NCBI GenBank assembly: GCA_024276745.1
Contig: JAJRWN010000058.1
Coordinates: 1 to 33,791, forward strand
Reading direction: 5' to 3'
Length of the DNA: 33,791 bases
From: Bacteroidota bacterium
GTDB taxonomy: Bacteria; Bacteroidota; Bacteroidia; Chitinophagales; S012-47
The translations under genes and the position numbers were made by a program. Under the pieces are notes generated by a model that saw nothing but the letters and a program-made list of their open reading frames with translations, was not told the origin of the DNA and did no database searches. Positions 8,992 to 17,700 of this stretch are shown piece after piece; positions within the stretch are counted from its first letter, which is position 1; every line of letters starts with the position of its first letter.

Positions 8992-9723
8992 TTATCCTTC
9001 GAAATGCAGAGTAAAAAGAATTGACCGCGAAAATAAGGCATCTATCATGCGAGAGTAAATCAACTTATGATTAGGCACATTGATATTAAACAAACCTTGA
9101 GATATTCTTATTTCCGGAGCCATAATAAACATAGGGAAATAAATTTCAAGACCTATTCCATAATCCAGAGAAATATCATGCCTGTTGATTTTAATCATAT
9201 CTTCGGTATTTCTGGAACTGACATTTGAAGCCATATCGAAGCCATAACGTAAACCGCCTATCAAATAAACCCGCATATCTTTATAAGGATCTGATTTAAA
9301 TTTAATCAGTAATGGAATATCCAGATTAATCGCTTCAAGCGATTTCAGAACACTCGTATCTTCAAAAGTATCAAAACGGATTCCTCTTTCAGAAAAAGTA
9401 AGACTGGGTAATAAGCGAAAATCAAAATGACGGGAAATCCGGTAATTTGAAATGATACCTAAAGAAAACCCAGGGCTTTTATAGCTGTTTAGCGTAGTGA
9501 TTGTATCGTTAAATAAAAATGCATTGGAACGGTGTATTCTGAAATCAGATGAATTATAACCCATCAAAATGCCAAAATGAATGGGTTTGGTATAAAATTT
9601 TGAATCAAAAAAATGTGCATTAATTTGTGCATTCAGAGAAAACGAAAAAATACTTATTATACCTGTTACGATGATTTTTCGGCCATATAAAGGCAACAAG
9701 TTCCGAATGTAAATTCTTTCCAT
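8992..9723 (-). CDS. porT: PorT-like outer-membrane beta-barrel protein
   Basis: About 243 residues from the ATG at 9723. Repeated amphipathic beta-strands (GILMGYNSSDF, FSLGIISNYRISRHFDFRLLP, MRVYLIGGLRYGFDM, ISLDYGIGLEIYFPM) and a C-terminal ...FTLHFEG suggest a membrane barrel. Position directly after ubiE is the known arrangement of porT in Bacteroidota; PorT is needed for the type IX secretion system. The N-terminus is uncertain. ATG at 9723 (or 9729) overlaps ubiE by 58-64 nt and puts about 20 residues before the hydrophobic segment VTGIISIFSFSLNA. An in-frame TTG at 9696 would give a standard signal peptide instead. The family call rests on fold, length and context. Confidence 0.75.
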   Translation of the reverse strand: MERIYIRNLLPLYGRKIIVTGIISIFSFSLNAQINAHFFDSKFYTKPIHFGILMGYNSSDFRIHRSNAFLFNDTITTLNSYKSPGFSLGIISNYRISRHFDFRLLPSLTFSERGIRFDTFEDTSVLKSLEAINLDIPLLIKFKSDPYKDMRVYLIGGLRYGFDMASNVSSRNTEDMIKINRHDISLDYGIGLEIYFPMFIMAPEIRISQGLFNINVPNHKLIYSRMIDALFSRSILFTLHFEG

Positions 9724-10394
9724 TGGCAATTTTTAAATCCTGCTTCTTGCAGCATATTTCTAAACAAGTCTCTTTCCGGAAATGCATCTACCGATTTTGG
9801 TAAATAGGTATATGCACTTGTATCGCCCGATATAAGTTTCCCTAAGCGGGGTAATATATTTTTAAAATAAAAGGTAAACATCCATTGAAAGAAACCTTTA
9901 CGGGGTTTTGAAAACTCAAGAACCCGTAATTGAGCATTGTTTTTCATTACCCGGAACATTTCTTCAAGGCCTTTTTCCAAATTTTCAAAATTCCTGACGC
10001 CAAAACCAACGCTTACCGCATCAAAGGTATTGTCGGCAAATGGAAGCTTTTCGGCATCGGCTTGCTGAAAACTTATACTATTCGATAAGTTTTTTGATTC
10101 AATTTTTTTTCTGCCTATACTGAGCATATTGGCCGACAGGTCAATACCCGTAATTTTTTCAGGTTTGAGTAAACGATATAATTCAATCGCAAGATCACCG
10201 GTACCTGTGGCTATGTCAAGAATCTGTTTAGGCTTCCATTTCAATAAACTTTTCACCGTTTGCCTGCGCCAACGGTAATCAATACCAAACGATAAAAAAT
10301 GATTTAAAAAATCGTAGCGGTGGGCAATGTGGTCAAACATTTCCTGCACCTGAACTTTCTTGCCTGTATCTGTATTTTCGTAAGGTTTTACCAT
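9666..10394 (-). CDS. ubiE: Demethylmenaquinone methyltransferase UbiE/MenG
   Basis: A 242-residue class I SAM methyltransferase that performs the last C-methylation of menaquinone. The SAM site is LDIATGTGDLAIEL (from residue 59). The two UbiE signatures are seen as MFDHIAHRYDFLNHFLSFG near the N-terminus and VSVGFGVRNFENLEKGL centrally, followed by LRVLEFSKP. The start at 10394 gives MVKPYENTDTGKK; a longer frame from 10463 would overlap the engB promoter region. Its 3' end overlaps porT. Membrane-associated respiration function is inferred from the family. Confidence 0.95.
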   Translation of the reverse strand: MVKPYENTDTGKKVQVQEMFDHIAHRYDFLNHFLSFGIDYRWRRQTVKSLLKWKPKQILDIATGTGDLAIELYRLLKPEKITGIDLSANMLSIGRKKIESKNLSNSISFQQADAEKLPFADNTFDAVSVGFGVRNFENLEKGLEEMFRVMKNNAQLRVLEFSKPRKGFFQWMFTFYFKNILPRLGKLISGDTSAYTYLPKSVDAFPERDLFRNMLQEAGFKNCQWKEFTFGTCCLYMAEKSS

Positions 10395-10397
10395 TTG

Positions 10398-10430
10398 TTG
10401 TTTAGTACTTAGACTGATTGCATAACTTTG
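10398..10430 (+). promoter_or_regulatory. Probable promoter of engB
   Basis: TAACTTTG at 10423-10430 fits the Bacteroidota -7 box. A TTG at 10398-10400 lies 22 nt upstream, slightly longer than the usual 19. Transcription would start near 10437, about 57 nt before the ATG. Confidence 0.35.
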
Positions 10431-10493
10431 CGTAATTGTCCGGTAAAGATAGCTCAAAATCAAATCAGCTATATTCGAAGCTTAAAATTATTT

Positions 10494-11087
10494 ATGAATA
10501 TTGATTTAAAAGAAATATCGTTTAAAGGAAGCTATCCATCGGTCGAGCAATGTCCTCGAGGCGAATTGCCCGAATTTGCCTTTATCGGTCGATCAAATGT
10601 GGGTAAGTCTTCTTTAATTAATATGCTCGCCCAAAGGAAAAAATTAGCAAAAACATCACAAACACCCGGTAAAACAAGATTAATCAATTTATTCGAAGTT
10701 GACCATCGCTGGCAATTGGCCGATTTGCCCGGTTACGGATATGCCAAAATATCGAAAACAGAAAGACATCGTTTTCCCGATATGATTGCCAATTATTTGC
10801 TGAACAGAGAAAATCTAACCTGTGCTTTTCAATTGATTGATGCCAATATCCCCTTACAAGAAAACGATTTGGAATTAATAAACTGGATGGGACATCATCT
10901 CATACCTTTTATCATTGTATATACAAAAATTGATAAAAGCACCCGGAATAAACGTAAAACCATTATTCACAACATTGAAGAATTGCTTAAGAAAAGCTGG
11001 GAAAACTTACCCCTGAGGATTAGCACTTCTGCTGAAAAAAATATTGGAAGAAATGAATTACTGACTTTTATCGGTCAATCGGTCTAA
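10494..11087 (+). CDS. engB: Ribosome biogenesis GTPase EngB (YihA/YsxC)
   Basis: A 197-residue Ras-like GTPase that assists 50S subunit assembly. All motifs are in place: G1 GRSNVGKSS (32-40), G2 within TSQTPGKTRLIN, G3 DLPGYGYAK (77-85), G4 YTKIDK, and a G5-like ISTSAEKN near the end. The start at 10494 (MNIDLKEISFKG) matches family length; 22 upstream in-frame residues are not conserved and overlap the promoter. The last 4 nt overlap the stop of the convergent YkuK-like gene. Confidence 0.96.
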   Translation: MNIDLKEISFKGSYPSVEQCPRGELPEFAFIGRSNVGKSSLINMLAQRKKLAKTSQTPGKTRLINLFEVDHRWQLADLPGYGYAKISKTERHRFPDMIANYLLNRENLTCAFQLIDANIPLQENDLELINWMGHHLIPFIIVYTKIDKSTRNKRKTIIHNIEELLKKSWENLPLRISTSAEKNIGRNELLTFIGQSV

Positions 11088-11563
11088 ACCATTTTATCGG
11101 CACAAACCGAACTTGCAAAAGCATCGGGTTTGGCTTTAAATGCAAATCCCATACTTAAAATATAACCCATTGCTTCGGTTAAAGTACTGTTTGATTTAAA
11201 CTGAGGATTGGTATTAATATCGGCATGCACTTCAAGGTCGATATGATACCGGTCTAATAAATCACAAATTTCATAAGCAATTTCGATCGACATCGATACT
11301 TCGGCAAGCAATCTTTCTTTAAGCGATAAATAATTGGCCTTTCTTTCGTTATGAATAAACATAAATCCACCCCGTTTTTCACGCAAAAAAACAATGACCG
11401 TAGCAAAATCTATATGCTTTCCATACACTTGCGAATCACTACCAATGCAAACTTTCAGCCGGTAACCTTTTTCACTTTCTGCTTTTAAAACTTCTTCAAC
11501 AGCATCAACAATTGCTTGGTCAATCAATTCCCCGTTAAACTTTCTCCAGCGCTTGTTTAGCAT
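11084..11563 (-). CDS. RNase H-like protein, YkuK/DUF458 family
   Basis: A 159-residue protein matching the YkuK (DUF458) family, an RNase H-like fold of unproven substrate. Candidate acidic metal ligands are Asp43 (IGSDSQVYG), a Glu in the central helix (LLAEVSMSIEIAYE), Asp115 (HADINTNPQFKS) and Asp147 (KPDAFASS). The gene begins divergently from rpmE2 and ends by overlapping the engB stop by 4 nt. The biological role is unknown; family members are standalone cytosolic proteins. Confidence 0.8.
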   Translation of the reverse strand: MLNKRWRKFNGELIDQAIVDAVEEVLKAESEKGYRLKVCIGSDSQVYGKHIDFATVIVFLREKRGGFMFIHNERKANYLSLKERLLAEVSMSIEIAYEICDLLDRYHIDLEVHADINTNPQFKSNSTLTEAMGYILSMGFAFKAKPDAFASSVCADKMV

Positions 11564-11635
11564 AATAGTAGATTTTTCTTTTTAAATAATATAAATATTT
11601 AGACCAAATTACTTTTCACAAACAGATATTTATCT

Positions 11636-11643
11636 TATCTTTG
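11636..11643 (+). promoter_or_regulatory. -7 promoter box of rpmE2
   Basis: TATCTTTG followed by C matches TAxxTTTG. A TTTT at 11613-11616, 19 nt upstream, may serve as a weak -33 element. Transcription would start near 11650, giving a leader of about 17 nt. Confidence 0.45.
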
Positions 11644-11666
11644 CCCTCCGCAAAAATCAAATAACA

Positions 11667-11936
11667 ATGAAAAAAGGACTTCATCCAAAAGATTACCGAT
11701 TAGTGGTCTTCAAAGATTTTTCCTGCGATTATACTTTCTTAACAAGATCAACGGCCAAAACCAGTGATACTATTGTATGGAGAGATGGCAAGGAATATCC
11801 TTTAGTCAAACTTGAAATATCCAATATGTCTCATCCGTTTTTTACCGGCAAGATGAAATTTGTCGATACGGCAGGACGTATTGAGAAATTTCAACAAAAA
11901 TATGCCAAATTTGCCAAGAAGCAATCTGACAAATAA
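11667..11936 (+). CDS. rpmE2: 50S ribosomal protein L31, type B
   Basis: An 89-residue type B L31. The sequence follows the family closely: [17 protein letters not shown] at the start, [28 protein letters not shown], and [14 protein letters not shown] at the end. It lacks the CxxC zinc ribbon found in zinc-binding L31 (only one Cys is present), so it belongs to the zinc-independent form. It is the only L31 in the window and, as in most Bacteroidota, may be the sole copy rather than a zinc-starvation paralogue. It is a single-gene unit with its own promoter box and terminator. Confidence 0.95.
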   Translation: MKKGLHPKDYRLVVFKDFSCDYTFLTRSTAKTSDTIVWRDGKEYPLVKLEISNMSHPFFTGKMKFVDTAGRIEKFQQKYAKFAKKQSDK

Positions 11937-11957
11937 ACAAGCTAATAAACAATGCAG

Positions 11958-11984
11958 AAAGCCTCCACTCACGGAGGCTTTTTT
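11958..11984 (+). terminator. Intrinsic terminator after rpmE2
   Basis: Stem AAAGCCTCC/GGAGGCTTT (9 bp) with loop ACTCAC, followed by a run of T to 11984. It separates rpmE2 from the GlmU-like gene. Confidence 0.9.
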
Positions 11985-11991
11985 ATTTTTG
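11984..11991 (+). promoter_or_regulatory. Possible -7 box of the GlmU-like/tpiA/prmA operon
   Basis: TATTTTTG begins on the last T of the preceding terminator and ends 4 nt before the ATG at 11996. No TTTG is seen 19 nt upstream, so this may be chance in a T-rich tract. If real, the transcript would be essentially leaderless. Confidence 0.3.
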
Positions 11992-11995
11992 TTAC

Positions 11996-13189
11996 ATGAA
12001 CAAAGCTAATCTTATCTTTTTTGAAGGGCCCGAACGGGACCATTTACTACCACTTACCTATACAAAACCATGCGCTAAGCTCAGATGTGGGATTTTAGAA
12101 CTCGGAGAAAAATGGGAAAAACAACTTGATTTAAAGGCCTCTTTTCATTGTTCTGAATATCTTCAAAAAAAATTTCCTTTAAAAACAGGAGTTCAGAACC
12201 TGTTGATAAATGCCACTTATATGCCTAATGCAGCACTTTTGGAAGCCGTTAAAATGTTGCAAAGCGGTGAAGGTTTACAAACAAAGGGTCAATGGATTGC
12301 ATTAATAATCCCTGAAGCTTTAATTGGCAGAGCAGAGGAATGGGACACAAATATTAAGATACAGTCATTTTCAAAAGACCTTACCCATATCGGTAGATTA
12401 TGGGATTTGCTCCATTTTAATGCTACTGAGATAGAACAAGATTTTCTCAGGATTACAAAAAACCGGACATCAGAAGAGCTACCTGGAAACACCATATTAA
12501 CCGGAGAGCCAAATTATTTTATCGAACAAGGTGCTTTTATTGGAGCTGCCAGTATCAATACCAGTAATGGACCGGTCTATATAGGAAAAAACGCTGTTTT
12601 AATGGAAGGTAGCTTAATACGAGGACCCTTTGCACTTGGAAACGCATCCGTAATTAAAATGGGAAGCAAAATTTACGGACCCGTATCCATAGGCCCCCAT
12701 TGCAAAGCCGGTGGCGAAATTAATAGTTCGATAATGCAAGGATACTCCAACAAAGCACACGATGGTTTTCTGGGCCATGCCGTTATTGGCGAATGGTGTA
12801 ATCTTGGTGCCGATACCAATAATTCCAATCTGAAAAATAATTATACTTCTGTGAAAATGTGGGATTATGCACTCGATCATTATGAATCAACCGGATTAAC
12901 ATTTTGTGGCTTATTTATGGGCGATCATTCTAAATCAGCTATCAACACCATGTTTAATACCGGCACATCGGTAGGCGTTTCCTGCAATATTTTCGGCAGT
13001 GGTTTTCCACCCACCCTGATTCCTTCATTCGTTTGGGGAGGCATACAAACCAACAAAGCTTATCATGTTGAAGCCGCTATTAAAGTAGCCGAAAAAGTAA
13101 TGGCTCGCAGGGGAATAGTCATGCAAGAAGCCGATAAAAACATACTAAGACATATTTTTAAAATAACAAACAAGTACAGAAAAAATTAA
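11996..13189 (+). CDS. GlmU-like protein (sugar nucleotidyltransferase-like plus left-handed beta-helix)
   Basis: A 397-residue protein of the alternative GlmU family found in Bacteroidota. The N-terminal half (1-165) carries the family block LPLTYTKPCAKLRCGILELG and EKWE, but not the GxGTRM nucleotide-binding loop of canonical GlmU. From about residue 170 hexapeptide repeats form a left-handed beta-helix (FIGAASINTSNGPVYIGKNA, VIKMGSKIYGPVSIG), as in acyltransferases. It would supply UDP-GlcNAc for peptidoglycan and LPS, but the pyrophosphorylase half is divergent and activity is inferred. tpiA starts 2 nt after its stop, so the two are cotranscribed. Confidence 0.8.
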   Translation: MNKANLIFFEGPERDHLLPLTYTKPCAKLRCGILELGEKWEKQLDLKASFHCSEYLQKKFPLKTGVQNLLINATYMPNAALLEAVKMLQSGEGLQTKGQWIALIIPEALIGRAEEWDTNIKIQSFSKDLTHIGRLWDLLHFNATEIEQDFLRITKNRTSEELPGNTILTGEPNYFIEQGAFIGAASINTSNGPVYIGKNAVLMEGSLIRGPFALGNASVIKMGSKIYGPVSIGPHCKAGGEINSSIMQGYSNKAHDGFLGHAVIGEWCNLGADTNNSNLKNNYTSVKMWDYALDHYESTGLTFCGLFMGDHSKSAINTMFNTGTSVGVSCNIFGSGFPPTLIPSFVWGGIQTNKAYHVEAAIKVAEKVMARRGIVMQEADKNILRHIFKITNKYRKN

Positions 13190-13191
13190 TT

Positions 13192-13950
13192 ATGGCCGGA
13201 AAAATTCTAGCAGCCAATTGGAAAATGAATACCATACCTGCAGACGGTGTAGCATTAGTAAGCGAAATACTTAATCAATGGCCCGATAACCATAGGGCGC
13301 ACACTATTATATGCCCGCCTTTCACACATCTGGCATTCATTGCAGAATTATTGAAAAATAAACCTTCTTTTTCGTTGGGTGCACAAAATTGTCATCATGA
13401 AAAAAAAGGTGCCTTTACAGGTGGAATTTCGGTGGATATGCTAAAGGATTTGGGGGTAGAATATGTAATTATTGGGCATTCGGAAAGAAGACACATATTT
13501 CACGAAAGCGAAAAAGATATTACCTCAAAAGTTCAACGGGTTATTCAGGCTGGAATGCACGTAATTTTTTGTTGTGGCGAACTGTTGAAATACCGCAAGC
13601 AAGGTCTCGAAACAAGTATTGTTGAATCTCAATTAAAATCGAGCCTGGGAGCATTAAGCGATACTGAAATGAAACAAGTGACGATTGCCTACGAACCGGT
13701 ATGGGCTATCGGAACAGGCGAAACTGCCAGTCCTCAACAAGCACAGAATATGCACAAAACCATCAGACATTGGATAAGCAAACAATGGAATAATGATATT
13801 GCCGACAAGTGTTCTATTTTGTATGGAGGGAGTGTAAAGCCCGGCAATGCAAAAGCATTGTTTATGCAAACCGATGTAAACGGAGGTTTGATAGGAGGTG
13901 CATCGTTAAATGCACAAGATTTTAAAGCTATCTATCATGCAATGATATAG
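13192..13950 (+). CDS. tpiA: Triosephosphate isomerase
   Basis: A 252-residue TIM-barrel enzyme interconverting dihydroxyacetone phosphate and glyceraldehyde-3-phosphate. Catalytic residues are all present: Lys11 (ANWKMN), His96 (IIGHSERR) and Glu168 (AYEPVWAIGTG, opening the flexible loop). The phosphate-binding end is ILYGGSVKPGN and GGLIGGASL. A minor oddity is CCGE where CVGE or CIGE is usual. It lies 2 nt after the GlmU-like gene and just before prmA. Confidence 0.98.
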   Translation: MAGKILAANWKMNTIPADGVALVSEILNQWPDNHRAHTIICPPFTHLAFIAELLKNKPSFSLGAQNCHHEKKGAFTGGISVDMLKDLGVEYVIIGHSERRHIFHESEKDITSKVQRVIQAGMHVIFCCGELLKYRKQGLETSIVESQLKSSLGALSDTEMKQVTIAYEPVWAIGTGETASPQQAQNMHKTIRHWISKQWNNDIADKCSILYGGSVKPGNAKALFMQTDVNGGLIGGASLNAQDFKAIYHAMI

Positions 13951-13953
13951 CAT

Positions 13954-14784
13954 ATGTGTTTTTTTATGGCCGATATTTTATTTCAACAGACCCATCAAAA
14001 AGATTTGATCATTGCCTTGTTAACTTCGGAAGGCTGTGAAGGTATTGAAGAAATAAACCGGCATCAACTAAAAGCTTTTTTTCCTAAGAAAGAAACAAAA
14101 AGCTACTGGGAAAAAGTACTGCTAAGTTTATCGCGCAGTTTTCCATTACAGTTTGATATAAAAACACTGCAAAAAATAGACTGGTCAAAAGCCTGGTACC
14201 AACACTTTAAACCTGTCATTGAAGGGAAAGTAGGTATTCGGGCTTCCTTTCATCCTTCCTTTGAAATACCACCGGATTATGAAATCTGCATCGATCCCGA
14301 AATGGCCTTTGGAACCGGACATCATCCCAGCACTTTACTGATGATAAGAGCTATGCAACTTTTCCCATTTAATGCAAAACGTGTACTTGATTTTGGTTGC
14401 GGCACGGGTATTTTATCAATACTGGCTTCAAAATTAGGCGCAAGTCATATTTCAGCTATCGATATGGATAAAAAAACCGAAGCTATAGCAACAAAAAATT
14501 TTATACTCAATAATATTACAGACATAGATTTTAAAATATGCAAAATTGATGATCCCGATAATCAGAGATTTCATATTATTTTAGCCAATATCAATAAAGA
14601 GATTATTGAAAATACGTCAGATATACTTCGGAATAAATTATACAGAAACGGACGATTGCTTATCAGCGGAATACAATCAGAAGAATCAGATTCCGTTAAC
14701 AAAAAACTGGCATTGGCCGGATTTACAAAATCGTTTGAATTATTTGAAGAGGAATGGGTATGTTCCTTGTTTACTGCACAATAA
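13954..14784 (+). CDS. prmA: Ribosomal protein L11 methyltransferase PrmA
   Basis: A 276-residue SAM methyltransferase that trimethylates ribosomal protein L11. The hallmark substrate/SAM region is CIDPEMAFGTGHHPSTLLM, followed by motif I VLDFGCGTGILSILASKLGA and the acidic AIDMDKK. ILANINKEII corresponds to the NIL/NIN motif after the fourth strand. The start may be ATG at 13954 or, 12 nt later, ATG at 13966 (MADILFQQ), which reads as a more natural N-terminus. It lies 3 nt after tpiA and 5 nt before the giant exported protein, so all are likely on one transcript. Confidence 0.92.
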   Translation: MCFFMADILFQQTHQKDLIIALLTSEGCEGIEEINRHQLKAFFPKKETKSYWEKVLLSLSRSFPLQFDIKTLQKIDWSKAWYQHFKPVIEGKVGIRASFHPSFEIPPDYEICIDPEMAFGTGHHPSTLLMIRAMQLFPFNAKRVLDFGCGTGILSILASKLGASHISAIDMDKKTEAIATKNFILNNITDIDFKICKIDDPDNQRFHIILANINKEIIENTSDILRNKLYRNGRLLISGIQSEESDSVNKKLALAGFTKSFELFEEEWVCSLFTAQ

Positions 14785-14789
14785 TAACT

Positions 14790-17700
14790 ATGAAACATAT
14801 TTACATGCTTGTTCTATTGCTTTGTTCTTACTACAACGGATTTTCACAAAGCAGCGATACCCTGGTCAAGGTTTCTGACCTTGATTGGATCAATACCCTG
14901 AGCGATCGTTTAAAGTCATCGCATAACGATTTAAGTAAAGCCACTGCCGAAACTTTATTGACAAACTATACAGCAAGTCTTTTTACGGATGAGCAAATGC
15001 AACAAATGCATAAAATTTATGATGAAATTCTTCGCTTAAAAATGCGTGTATATCCTGAAACCGAAAACTATTTCAGAGCAATAAATTCTGCCATAAGCGC
15101 TATGGTTCCCCCAGAAACCATTCAACAATTCAACAAAACCTTACTGGCTGTATTAATTCCGCTCAAACCGGGTAATTTAAGTGCATACAAACGCTTCATT
15201 GAATTTGCCATTTCCTATTTTGAATCAAATGCCATCAGCAATACCAATAGCAAACAATGGGTAACAGAAGGCAAATGGCCCGATTTTGTATTTGAATCAG
15301 GACAAGCCTTTGTTCGATTCACAAATACTAATCTGATTACCCAAACCAAACATGATACGGCAACTATATTCAATACAAAAGGAATTTACTATCCGGTAAA
15401 ACAAGAATGGCATGGATCTCAAGGAACGATAAACTGGGGAAATTGTGGCCTGGACCCTAATAATGTTTACTGTGAATTAGGGAACTATACCATTGATACC
15501 CGAAAAAGTGAGTTTACGGCAGACTCTGTACTGATGCACTATAAACCCATGCTCAAAGAAGTGCTTGAAGGAAAACTACTACAAAGGGTAATGGCCAATG
15601 AAACCCATGGCGATCCGAAATATCCCGATTTTACATCCTACCGGAAAAGCATAGAAATCAACAATTTGATTGACCGGGTAAACTATACCGGTGGATTTCG
15701 CTTGCGTGGCCCCAATATTATCGGAACAGGAAATAAAGTACAAAAAGCCAGTCTGACATTTCTGGATAAAAACGGACAAGTACAAGCATTGGCAAAAGCA
15801 GAACGTTTTAAGATAAATCCAAACGTACGAGCCAGCTCATCCAAAACTGAAATTTCGCTATATTTTGATAATGATTCAATTTACCATCCCGGTATTAAAA
15901 TGCGTTTTGATATTCCTGAAAAAACCATCACCCTTACCACCGGTAATCAAGGTATATCAAAAGCCCGGTTTTTCGATTCCTATCATAAACTGGAAATGGA
16001 TGTAGAACGTCTGGAATGGAAACTTGACGAACAAAAAATCACAATGTCGATGCTCGGAGGAGGAGGTCAAAAAATGGCCTATTTCGAGTCATCAGATTTA
16101 TTTGATATTGACTTATTTAATAAATATCAGAGTGTATTGACCTATAATCCACTGGTGGTCATGAAAAACTATTGCAATGACCATCAAACCCGCGAAATTG
16201 ATGCACTCACACTTGCTCAATCATTTAAAAAGACATTATCTGTTGATCAAATTAAAAGAACACTGTATAATCTGGTTGAAGATGGTTTTATCTATTATGA
16301 CGAAGAAAAACAGCTTGTAACGGTAAAAGACAAAGTCTTTAAATATGTGGCAGCAGCCTATCAACAAGAAGATTACGATGTCATTAAATTAGGTTCTATC
16401 GGTACCAGTAAAAATGCCATACTCGATTTGGTCAGCAAAGATTTAACTATTGATGGTGTAGATCATTTTAATTTAAGTAATAAAAATTTTGTTCAGGTAG
16501 TACCTGATTCGGGAAGCGTAGTGCTGGAAGAAGGCCGGAATATGAATTTCTCAGGTACTGTATTTGCAGGCCGGGTTGATTTTAGCGGTGTTACCGACCG
16601 GCTGAATTATGACGATTACACCATCACCATTGACGAACTGGCCAAAATGCAACTTAATGTACCTACCGATAAACTCGATGAATTTGGTCAGCCGGTATTA
16701 CAACCCATCAAAACGGTTTTTGAAGACTTACAAGGTATTATTTACATTGATGATCCCGATAATAAAGCTGGTAAAGGCAAAACAGGACAATACCCGATGT
16801 TCGAAAATCTTGTTCCTTCTTTTATTTACTACGATAAAAATTGTTCGTATCAGAACGTATATACTAGAGATAGTTTTTATTTCAGGGTAGATCCCTTTAT
16901 ACTCGACAGTCTGGAAACATTTGACATTTTCTCACAAGCTTTTGCCGGTCAGTTTCATTCAGGGTTTTTTCCCGAGTTTCGCGAAAATCTTGACGTTGAG
17001 CCTGATCTTTCCTTAGGTTTCACACACTTAACTCCTGATGAAGGATACCCTGCTTACCATGGTATAGGCACCTATCAGGGAAAATTAACCATGAATTTCA
17101 GTGGATTGCATGGTACCGGAAAATTCAGTTACCTCAGTAGTGAATTTGAAGCCGATGACTTCCGGATATTCCCGGATTCGGTTAATGCGGTTTCAAAACA
17201 ATTTAAGGTCAATGAAAAATTACTAAATGAGATTCCTTTCCCTTCCATTGTCAGCGATACGGTATTGCTTCACTGGCAGCCCAATGACGGATTTTTAAAT
17301 GCCAAATCTATTCATAGCCCCTTTCGCTTTTTCGATGGCATGGGAACCCTCAAAGGCAGCGTTCATCTTCGCCCTCAAGGTGCTACCGGACATGGTGTGT
17401 TTGATTGGCCTGATGCCAAAATCGTAGCCGATAAATTTAGCTTTGGTATGAAATCGCTAATGGCCGACACGTCTAATCTTACCATAAAATCTGTAACAGA
17501 AGACAAAATTGCCTTTAATCTTCCAAACGTAAGATCCAATATTGATTTAGATAAACAAATAGGTGTTTTCACCAGCAATGAAGAACAAGTACCTACCCTG
17601 CTGCCCTATAATCAATATCAAACCACCATGAACTCATTTGTTTGGGATATTGAAAAAAGAATTATACATTTCAATCCACCGGAAAACAAAATCTATGCAA

